Source: VAZQ01 sp040510815
GTDB lineage: Bacteria > Pseudomonadota > Alphaproteobacteria > Rhizobiales > Xanthobacteraceae
NCBI GenBank assembly: GCA_040510815.1
Contig: JBEVIH010000331.1
Location: 1 to 18,279, forward strand
Reading direction: 5' to 3'
Length of the DNA stretch: 18,279 nt
Part shown: positions 12,778 to 18,279 of the stretch, one piece after another
Position numbering within the stretch: position 1 is the stretch's first letter
How the letters are laid out: each line of letters begins with the position of its first letter
Program-made: the position numbers and the translations under genes
The notes under the pieces: model-generated
The model's input: the letters and a program-made list of their open reading frames with translations, nothing else
Told to the model about the DNA's origin: nothing
The model's database searches: none

Positions 12778-13767
12778 ATGCGGCGACGGGAGTTCATCAC
12801 AACGCTCGGCGGCGCGACCGCCGCGACCTTGATTTCCTGGCCGCTTCCCGCGCGCGCACAGCAGCCGGCGATGACCGTGGTCGGGTACCTGGGCACGGAT
12901 TCGCCTGATCTGCGCGCGAGACGTTTGCGCGCGTTCCGCAGCGGCCTGAGCGAAGCCGGTTACGACGAGGGCCGGAACCTGACCATCGAATTTCGCTGGG
13001 CGGAGGGCCAATACGACCGACTGGCGACGCTGGCGGCCGATCTGGTTCAACGTCGGGTGAACGTGATCGTCGTCAACGGCCCTGCGGCGGTGGCGGCCAA
13101 GGCGGCCACTACGACCATTCCGATCGTGTTCGTCGTGGGCTTCGATCCGGTCAAGCTCGGCCTGGTCACCAGCCTGAACCGCCCGGGCGGCAACCTCACG
13201 GGCGTCAGCCTGTTGAATGCGGAGCTGGCGCCGAAGCGGCTGGCACTGATGCACGAGTTGGTGCCCACCGCCACCATCATGGGGTTCCTCCTCAACCCGG
13301 CCAATCCCAATGCCGAGACCCTGGCGCAGGACGCGCAGGCGGCGGCCCGCACGCTCGGGCTCAAGCTCCATGTCGTACATGCGAGCACCGAACGCGACCT
13401 CGATACGGCGTTCGCAACGTTGGTCGAGCAGCGCGCCGGCGCGCTCGTGATCGGCACCGATGGATTCTTCGTCAGCCAGAGCGAACGGCTCGCCGCTCTG
13501 AGCGTTCGCCACGCCGTGCCCGCGATCTTCCAGAATCGGGAGTTTGCGGCGGCCGGCGGCCTGATGGGCTACGCAGGCAGCGATACGGACGCTAATCGTC
13601 TGATGGGCGCCTACACCGGCCGGATCCTCAAGGGCGAGAAGCCGGCCGACCTGCCGGTCCAGCAGTCCACGAAGGTCGAGCTGATCATCAACCTCAAGAC
13701 CGCCAAGGCGCTCGGCCTCACCGTGCCGCTGATCATGCAAATGACCGCCGACGAGGTGATCGAGTGA
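12778..13767 (+). CDS. ABC transporter substrate-binding protein (PF04392/DUF534), copy 1
   Basis: A 329-aa exported periplasmic binding protein of the ABC_sub_bind family. The N-terminus MRRREFITTLGGATAATLIS followed by WPLPARAQ is a twin-arginine-like signal with cleavage after AQ near residue 29. The mature protein shows family features: VVGYLGTDSPD at the first strand, FRSGLSEAGYDEGRNLTIEFRW, LAADLVQRRVNVIVVNG, SLNRPGGNLTGVS, NPANPNAE, and the C-terminal signature YTGRILKGEKPADLPVQQ, TKVELIINLKTAKALGL. The ligand is unknown; some family members bind aromatic amino acids. No permease or ATPase gene is beside it. A near-consensus CRP-type site and a hairpin over the ribosome binding region lie upstream. 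It overlaps copy 2 by four bases. Confidence 0.92.
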   Translation: MRRREFITTLGGATAATLISWPLPARAQQPAMTVVGYLGTDSPDLRARRLRAFRSGLSEAGYDEGRNLTIEFRWAEGQYDRLATLAADLVQRRVNVIVVNGPAAVAAKAATTTIPIVFVVGFDPVKLGLVTSLNRPGGNLTGVSLLNAELAPKRLALMHELVPTATIMGFLLNPANPNAETLAQDAQAAARTLGLKLHVVHASTERDLDTAFATLVEQRAGALVIGTDGFFVSQSERLAALSVRHAVPAIFQNREFAAAGGLMGYAGSDTDANRLMGAYTGRILKGEKPADLPVQQSTKVELIINLKTAKALGLTVPLIMQMTADEVIE

Positions 13768-14768
13768 GGCGCCGCGAATTCATCACCGCGCTCGGCGGCA
13801 CGGCCGCCGCGTCTTCGGTTTCCTGTTTGGTCTCCTGGCCGCTTCCCGCGCACGCGCAGCCGGCGCTGCCGGTGATCGGCTTCCTCAGCAGCGCGTCCCC
13901 CGGCCGCGACGCGGGCCGGCTGGACGCGTTCCGCCAGGGCCTGAGCGAAGCCGGCTATGCCGAGGGCCGCAACGTCGCGATCGAATATCGCTGGGCGGAG
14001 GAGCAGAACGACCGGTTGCCGGCGCTGGCGGCCGACCTGGTTCGCCGACAGGTCGCGGTGATCGCCGTCGCCGGGCAGGTGCTCGGCGTGCTCGCCGCCA
14101 AGGCCGCGACCAGGACCATTCCGGTCGTGTTCCTCACCGGCGCCGATCCGGTCGCGCTCGGGCTGGTCGCCAGCCTGAACCGGCCGGGCGGCAATGTCAC
14201 CGGCGTGACCACGTTGAGCGTGGAGCTGGAGCCGAAGCGGCTGGAGCTGCTGTACGGCCTGGTCCCGACGGCGACGAGCATCGGCGCGCTCGTCAATCCG
14301 ACCAATCCCAACGCCGAGGTGCAAACCAGGGAGCTGCAGCCGGCGGCGCGCGCGCTGGGGCTCAAGCTCGAGCTGCTCCACGCCACCAGCGAGCGCGATT
14401 TCGACGGCGTGTTCGCGCGGCTGGCCGAGCTCAAGGCCGGCGGCCTGGTGATCGGAACCGACGGACTGTTCATCAGCCGCGGCGAGCAGCTCGGCGCGCT
14501 GGCAGCCCGCCATTCGGTGCCGGCGATCTTCCAGTTTCGCGCCTTCGCGGCGGCCGGCGGCCTGATGAGCTACGGTGGCAGCCTGACCGACATGTATCGC
14601 CAGTCCGGAGTCTATACCGGCCGCATCCTCAAGGGCGAGAAGCCGGCCGACCTGCCGGTGCAGCAGGTCACCAAGGTCGAGCTGATCCTCAACCTCAAGA
14701 CCGCCAAGGCGCTCGGCCTCACCATTCCGCTGCCGCTGCTCGGCCGCGCCGACGAGGTGATCGAGTGA
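13764..14768 (+). CDS. ABC transporter substrate-binding protein (PF04392/DUF534), copy 2
   Basis: A 334-aa paralogue starting at GTG 13764 in a GTGA overlap with copy 1's stop, so translation is probably coupled. The signal is again MRRREFITALGGTAAASS with cleavage after HAQ near residue 32. The same landmarks as copy 1 appear in order (VIGFLSSASPG, FRQGLSEAGYAEGRNVAIEY, SLNRPGGNVTGVT, NPTNPNAE, GRILKGEKPADLPVQQ). The middle differs substantially (GDPV to GADPV, ELAPKRLALMHEL to ELEPKRLELLYGL), so ligand preference may differ. The tandem pair is consistent with local duplication followed by divergence. No transporter partner is adjacent. Confidence 0.92.
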   Translation: MRRREFITALGGTAAASSVSCLVSWPLPAHAQPALPVIGFLSSASPGRDAGRLDAFRQGLSEAGYAEGRNVAIEYRWAEEQNDRLPALAADLVRRQVAVIAVAGQVLGVLAAKAATRTIPVVFLTGADPVALGLVASLNRPGGNVTGVTTLSVELEPKRLELLYGLVPTATSIGALVNPTNPNAEVQTRELQPAARALGLKLELLHATSERDFDGVFARLAELKAGGLVIGTDGLFISRGEQLGALAARHSVPAIFQFRAFAAAGGLMSYGGSLTDMYRQSGVYTGRILKGEKPADLPVQQVTKVELILNLKTAKALGLTIPLPLLGRADEVIE

Positions 14769-14777
14769 GCAGCAGCG

Positions 14778-14936
14778 GTAGGGTGGGCAAAGGCGCGGAT
14801 CGAAACCTCGCCCTCGCCATGCAGGCGACGGAGCGCCGTGCCCACGCGGCGAGAATAGCCGAGCATATGGTGGGCACGGCGCTGTGCCGTCCACGTGACA
14901 AGATCGAGTCCCGGGCCGCGCCTTTGCCCACCCTAC
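14778..14936. repeat. Nested inverted repeat with GTAGGGTGGGCAAAGGCGCG arms
   Basis: Perfect 21-bp outer arms (14778-14798 with 14916-14936) enclose perfect 14-bp inner arms AGCGCCGTGCCCAC (14832-14845) / GTGGGCACGGCGCT (14870-14883). The element begins 10 bases after the stop of the second binding protein. It looks like a dispersed intergenic repeat. The remaining 14937-15024 shows nothing recognisable apart from GC-rich sequence. Confidence 0.8.
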
Positions 14937-15024
14937 GATCGAAGAGGTGATCGCATGGACCCCGACGGAGCCGGGCTCGCTTGGCCGGGACGACAGCGCG
15001 CGTCCACATCATTGAAGAACCGCG

Positions 15025-15798
15025 CTAGCTCCAATCGGAATAGCAGCCGGGCAAGCCGGAGGACTGGCCGTTGGGCCCGATCTTGAGCTTGAAGGTGCTG
15101 AAGTGCTCCTGGTCGTCGAACAGGATCCGGTAGGTCAGCCGGCCGAAGAAGATTTTCCCGACGTTTTCGGCGAGATGGAAATCGGTGCCTTCGATCAGGC
15201 TCGGGTTGGCGCCCGGGCGGTAGACGTCGTCCTTCTGCAGCGAATTGACCGCTCCGTCCGGCAGCAGATTCCTGTCGAGCAATTGGCTGACCGGCCGCTT
15301 GGTGGGGAACTCGATCTCGTCGCAAAAGCCCCACTCGACCCGGGTCAGGATCGCCGGCGTCCGTCCGTAATTGCCGACGCTCACCCATCCCTTGTCGGGG
15401 ACCGGCACGCCCTGCTGGTCGCGCAGCCGCCCCGGCCCGCCGCCGAAGATGTAGGCGCGCTCGACCCTGGGAATCTGGTCGGCGGCGGCGCGCGCCGCGT
15501 GAGCGGCATTGCGGGTGGAGCTCCACAGCAGGACGGTCGACAGCGCGAGCACGACCGCGAAGGCGGCGATGACGGCGGTGCCGTTGGCGGCAAGAAAATC
15601 GCCGAGACAATCCCGGCCGGCGCCGAGCACGGCGGCGAGGTGCTCGATGTTCAACTGCGATCCGTCGAGCACCGTGCGCAGCCCGCCGGCGTCCATGCAG
15701 TCGCGAAACCGCTGCGAGCCGGCGACGGCCCAAACCGCCAGCCCGATGACCAGCAGCGCAAAAATCCAGCCGCTCAATCGCCTCATGATGCCCGGCAT
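15025..15798 (-). CDS. Hypothetical protein with two N-terminal membrane helices
   Basis: A 257-aa protein from ATG 15798. Helices lie at about 10-27 (GWIFALLVIGLAVWAVAG) and 74-92 (AVIAAFAVVLALSTVLLW), separated by a loop with two cysteines (C34, C64). A soluble C-terminal domain of about 160 residues follows, with RNAAHAARAAADQIPRVERA, VGNYGRTPAILTRVEWGF and FFGRLTYRILFDDQEHFSTF. The domain reads like a beta-rich fold seen in uncharacterised rhizobial membrane proteins (RVERAY...GNYGRTPA...Y.D..); I know no function. The start is uncertain: GTG 15822, ATG 15798 and ATG 15786 are all in frame and none has an ideally placed ribosome binding site (GAGGG abuts 15798). Confidence 0.7.
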   Translation of the reverse strand: MPGIMRRLSGWIFALLVIGLAVWAVAGSQRFRDCMDAGGLRTVLDGSQLNIEHLAAVLGAGRDCLGDFLAANGTAVIAAFAVVLALSTVLLWSSTRNAAHAARAAADQIPRVERAYIFGGGPGRLRDQQGVPVPDKGWVSVGNYGRTPAILTRVEWGFCDEIEFPTKRPVSQLLDRNLLPDGAVNSLQKDDVYRPGANPSLIEGTDFHLAENVGKIFFGRLTYRILFDDQEHFSTFKLKIGPNGQSSGLPGCYSDWS

Positions 15799-16005
15799 CC
15801 CTCGATCGCCCGTCGTCCTCACGCTATCCGCAATCGCGCGGCTGGTGTAGCGGCCGCGGCGGTCGGCCGATTTGCCCGGAAAGCGCCGACAAGATGCGAG
15901 CTTTTTTTATTCGGCTTTTAACAATCTCGTTCTGTGAAATGAAGGAAGTTGGCGGTATCCCAATCACGCGTCTCCAATCATGGAACCACAGGGAAAGGGC
16001 TGGCC

Positions 16006-16170
16006 ATGACCAAAATGTTCGCGCGTTTCATGCAAGATTCGTCGGGTGCCACCGCCATCGAATACGGCCTGATCGCCGCCGGGATTTCGGTTGCGATCAT
16101 CACCGTGGTGGGCTCGCTCGGCAGCTCGCTGAATACGACCTTCACCAGCGTCCAGACCGCGGTGAAGTAG
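16006..16170 (+). CDS. Flp/Fap-type pilin subunit
   Basis: A 54-aa class IVb pilin. The N-terminal leader MTKMFARFMQDSSG ends in Gly14, the expected TadV/CpaA prepilin peptidase site, followed by mature ATAIEYGLIAAGISVAIITV with the invariant Glu5 (E19) and Tyr6, then a single hydrophobic helix and a short polar tail. Such subunits assemble into adhesive Flp pili exported by the Tad machinery, but no tad/cpa gene lies beside it, so it is an orphan locus. ATG 16006 is preceded by AAAGGG at 6 bases; the frame extends upstream to 15949 but that part lacks leader character. A strong terminator follows immediately, so it is a monocistronic unit. Upstream 15799-16005 contains an AT-rich patch near 15900-15930 where the promoter is expected. 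Confidence 0.93.
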   Translation: MTKMFARFMQDSSGATAIEYGLIAAGISVAIITVVGSLGSSLNTTFTSVQTAVK

Positions 16171-16188
16171 AGCGTTCGACGACAGTGG

Positions 16189-16218
16189 AAAGCCGGGCCC
16201 CTCGCGGGCCCGGCTTTT
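16189..16218 (+). terminator. Rho-independent terminator of the pilin gene
   Basis: A perfect 12-bp stem AAAGCCGGGCCC (16189-16200) / GGGCCCGGCTTT (16206-16217) with a 5-base loop and a T-rich end, 18 bases after the pilin stop. It may also serve the convergent gene at 16269-17027 on the other strand, since the A-run side gives a T-run in reverse. Confidence 0.85.
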
Positions 16219-16268
16219 CGCTGTCCCGCTATCCCGTTTGCCGCGCGGCTGGCCCGGCGCGACGCGCG

Positions 16269-17027
16269 TCAGCCGGGCTCCATGCCGTTTTTCTTCATTG
16301 CCGCGAGCGCGGCCGGCGTGGCGAAGAACCGGATCAGCGCGTTGGCGGCGTCCGGCTGCTTGCCGTTTGCCGCAATGCCGGCCGCCAGCACCGTGAAGAA
16401 CTGCAGGTGGCCGGGCAGCGGGCCGACATAGTCGACGCCCGGGAAATTGATCAGCTCGGGAATCTGCTGCATGCCGAGCTCGGCCTCGCCGCTGGCGACG
16501 ATCGCCGCGACCGGCCCGCCCTGGCCGTACTTGGCCTTCTTGTTGACCTCGTCGGCGATGCCGAGCTCGCCGAGCATCTTGGCGAAGTAGATGCCGCTCT
16601 GCCCGCCGCTCGCCGGGCTGGTATAGGCGACCGTCTTGGCGGCGATGAGCGCCTGCTTGAATTTTTCCGGCGTCGAGATGTCGGGCTTGGGCGCGCCCTT
16701 GCGGACCACCGCGCCGATGCCGGAGCGCGCCAGCACGGCCTTGCTGCCGGCCACCACCTTGCCCTGCTTGATCAGGTCATCGATGCCGCCGCTGGTGACG
16801 ATGATCAGGTCGGTCTCCTCGCCCTCGGCGATGCGCTTGGCGATCCGTCCGGAGGTGTCGGAGAGGACGACGAGCTTGTGCTCGGTCGCCTGCTCGAACA
16901 GCGGCTTGACGTCGGCCATGGCGGCCTTGATGGCGCCGCTGATCAGCACGCGCAGGTCGGCGGCCTGCGCCTGGGTGCCGACCGCCGAGGCCAGCACGGC
17001 GGCGAGGATCGTGGTTGTCTTGCGCAT
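16269..17027 (-). CDS. ModA-like periplasmic substrate-binding protein
   Basis: A 252-aa exported binding protein of the molybdate-binding ModA/SBP_bac_11 type. The signal peptide is MRKTTTILAAVLASAVGTQA with cleavage after QAA near 23. The mature chain begins DLRVLISGAIKAAM, with the Ser after the first strand that in ModA contacts the oxyanion. It continues with LSDTSGRIAKRI (second ligand Ser region), TDLIIVTSGGIDDLI, SGIGAVVRKGAPKPDI, YTSPASGGQSGIYFAKMLGELGI and the hinge-side GEAELGMQQIPEL. There is no modBC neighbour, and divergent family members of this type are common in rhizobia, so the substrate may be another oxyanion or small molecule. ATG 17027 follows GGGGAGA at 8 bases. Confidence 0.85.
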   Translation of the reverse strand: MRKTTTILAAVLASAVGTQAQAADLRVLISGAIKAAMADVKPLFEQATEHKLVVLSDTSGRIAKRIAEGEETDLIIVTSGGIDDLIKQGKVVAGSKAVLARSGIGAVVRKGAPKPDISTPEKFKQALIAAKTVAYTSPASGGQSGIYFAKMLGELGIADEVNKKAKYGQGGPVAAIVASGEAELGMQQIPELINFPGVDYVGPLPGHLQFFTVLAAGIAANGKQPDAANALIRFFATPAALAAMKKNGMEPG

Positions 17028-17233
17028 GGCGCTTTCTCTCCCCGATGTTTCGGGGAATTAGACGCCGCTTGCGCGCACCCTTCAATCCCGCTCGCCTTTG
17101 CTGCAGTCGCGAACAGAACTGGTGCAAATTTGTCACGGTGGCGGGCCAAGCGCGGCGGCCGCTGAACCGGCCCGCCTGCCGAAACGACTAACCCCGTGAA
17201 AGCCGCAAGAAACCGCGGCCGAGGGGGCAGCAA

Positions 17234-17320
17234 ATGACCATCGCACTCGCAACCGTCTGGGTTCTCGGCAGTTTCGCCCTGGTGATGGCCGCCATGTTCG
17301 CGGTCCCGGCCGAGGACTGA
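17234..17320 (+). CDS. 28-residue single-helix membrane peptide
   Basis: ATG 17234 is preceded by GAGGGGGC at a suitable distance. The encoded peptide is almost all one hydrophobic helix (MTIALATVWVLGSFALVMAA, then MFAVPAED), with an acidic end, and stops at TGA 17318. A hairpin follows three bases later. It resembles the small membrane peptides that are often missed in annotation. No family is recognised. Support is the ribosome binding site, the clean hydrophobic pattern and the downstream stem; it could still be chance. Confidence 0.45.
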   Translation: MTIALATVWVLGSFALVMAAMFAVPAED

Positions 17321-17322
17321 CG

Positions 17323-17340
17323 GCCCGCCCAGCGGGCTTT
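17323..17340 (+). terminator. Short GC hairpin after the 28-aa frame
   Basis: GCCCGC (17323-17328) pairs with GCGGGC (17332-17337) across CCA, followed by TTT. It is a weak but correctly placed terminator candidate for the tiny frame ending at 17320. Confidence 0.4.
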
Positions 17341-17439
17341 GCCCGATCGATCACGCCGGCGGGACGGGTCTCCGCCCGGCAGGTTTCCAAAATACCGATC
17401 GTCCGCCGAGGTTGGCTGCGCGGCGGCACCACCACCGGC

Positions 17440-18279
17440 TCAATTCCCCCAGCGCTCCCGCCACATCTGCTCGCCGATCGTGCAGGAAATGCGCGGCGCG
17501 CGCCCCTGCGCGGGGATCACCCGCCCCTCGGGGGTGCGGCCGGCGACCTCGAGCACCAGCTTGGTGCGGATCGCCTCCCTGAACTGGTCGCGCTGGCGGA
17601 TCGGGATCACGAAGGCGCCGGGTCCCCCGATCACGCAGTCCTCGTAGTAGACGTCGAGGTGCTCGAGATCCATGGTGAACGAGTTCGGCCGCTTGAGCAT
17701 GATCGGCAACCCGTTGATGGTGATGCCGGAGGCGACCACGTCGTCGCGCACCAGGGTCACCAGCGGACCGCTGTTGTTGGAGCCGTCGCCGGAGACGTCG
17801 ATCACGCGGCGGAAGCCGCGGTAGCCGCTGCCCTCGAACAACGGCTTGGCGAAATTGAGCGCGCCCGAGATCGAGGTGCGCGAGGCGCGCCGGTAGGGCG
17901 CGCGCGCGATCTCGTTGGCGAAGGCGTCGGCGCCTTCCGGGCCGTCGATCAGCCGCCACGGCACCACGATCTTCTGGTCGAACGGGCCCGCCCATTCGAA
18001 ATAGGTCACCGCCACCTTGCCGTTCATGCCGTGGCGCAGCGCCTGCATGAATTCGCGCGAGGTGATGCCGGTGATGTAGCCCTCGCGCTGCAACGCCTGC
18101 TCCTCCGGATCCATCGAATAGGAGACGTCGACCGCGAGCACGAGCTCGACATCGACCGGCATCGCCGACGGGCTGTTGTCGGCGAGCACGGGCGGCGCGC
18201 TCGGCGCCGCGACGCCGAGGCTCCAGGCGGCGACGATCCCGGCTGCCACCGCGGCCAGCGTCGCCAAGATCGAGTAGCG
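17440..18279 (-). CDS. DUF1194 (VWA-like) exported protein, 5' partial
   Basis: A protein with a von Willebrand factor A-like fold and MIDAS metal site, of the DUF1194 family. Counting from TTG 18267 (275 aa): a hydrophobic N-terminal export segment about 1-29, the MIDAS motif DVSYS (D47, S49, S51) in ELVLAVDVSYSMD, the MIDAS threonine T131 in SRTSISGALNF, and the metal-side aspartates D157 and D161 in RVIDVSGDGSNNSG. The conserved GITINGLPIM and DVYYEDCVIGGPGAFVI follow, then the C-terminal region with ISCTIGEQMWRERW. The reading frame is open to the last base (RYSI before the TTG), so the true start probably lies beyond the window. The family's role is unknown; VWA folds usually mediate metal-dependent protein binding. 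No stand-alone partner is visible. Confidence 0.9.
   Translation of the reverse strand, partial: RYSILATLAAVAAGIVAAWSLGVAAPSAPPVLADNSPSAMPVDVELVLAVDVSYSMDPEEQALQREGYITGITSREFMQALRHGMNGKVAVTYFEWAGPFDQKIVVPWRLIDGPEGADAFANEIARAPYRRASRTSISGALNFAKPLFEGSGYRGFRRVIDVSGDGSNNSGPLVTLVRDDVVASGITINGLPIMLKRPNSFTMDLEHLDVYYEDCVIGGPGAFVIPIRQRDQFREAIRTKLVLEVAGRTPEGRVIPAQGRAPRISCTIGEQMWRERWGN

Noticed and set aside
13615..14732. Near-identical 3' ends of the two binding-protein genes as evidence of gene conversion
   Set aside because: The C-terminal GRILKGEKPADLPVQQ region is highly conserved across the whole family, so similarity there does not require conversion.
12529..14894. Long minus-strand frames (403 and 427 aa) opposite the binding proteins
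   Set aside because: Antisense shadows. The + strand frames carry signal peptides and PF04392 motifs and overlap in an operon-like way.
1..18279. CRISPR array, integrase/att sites, rRNA or tRNA genes
   Set aside because: I saw no regularly spaced direct repeats, integrase or transposase motifs, or RNA-gene consensus on either strand.

Overview
The window is a GC-rich chromosomal stretch of an alphaproteobacterium, most likely Hyphomicrobiales (Bradyrhizobium/Rhodopseudomonas/Xanthobacteraceae-like). The reasons are the strong GC bias at third codon positions, the gene families present (RlmD-like methyltransferase, DUF4239 and DUF1194 proteins, PF04392 substrate-binding proteins, an orphan Flp pilin), and many short palindromic repeats of types I remember from that clade. 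No rRNA, tRNA, insertion sequence, prophage or CRISPR array was seen.

Layout. 1-2168: 5'-truncated rRNA uracil methyltransferase, a stand-alone CheY-like receiver and two small unknown genes, all on +. 2446-3561 (-): a translationally coupled pair of small proteins sharing an identically spaced four-cysteine motif, behind a roughly 400-nt leader with a cloverleaf-like inverted repeat, a frame-broken coding remnant and a sigma70-like promoter. 3646-6788 (-): a DUF4239 membrane protein, then an OmpR-type regulator and histidine kinase operon. 6789-7924: repeats, a small secreted protein and a possible structured RNA ending in a strong terminator. 7925-10185: a membrane protein with a duplicated two-helix unit, divergent from a secreted Kelch propeller. 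10280-12009 (-): a YihY/BrkB membrane protein and a class I methyltransferase. 12050-14768 (+): a nested palindrome, a perfect CRP-type operator before a 53-residue secreted peptide, and two overlapping PF04392 substrate-binding proteins. 14778-18279: another nested palindrome, an unknown membrane protein (-), Flp pilin (+), a ModA-like binding protein (-), a 28-residue membrane peptide (+) and a DUF1194/VWA-like protein cut by the window end (-).

Functionally this is mostly a string of short independent units. The clearest working partnership is the two-component pair. The tandem binding proteins and the ModA-like protein have no permease or ATPase beside them, so they must act with partners elsewhere or on their own. 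The least explained parts are the four-cysteine pair with its leader, the duplicated-helix membrane protein, and the composite repeats, where one palindrome sits inside another.
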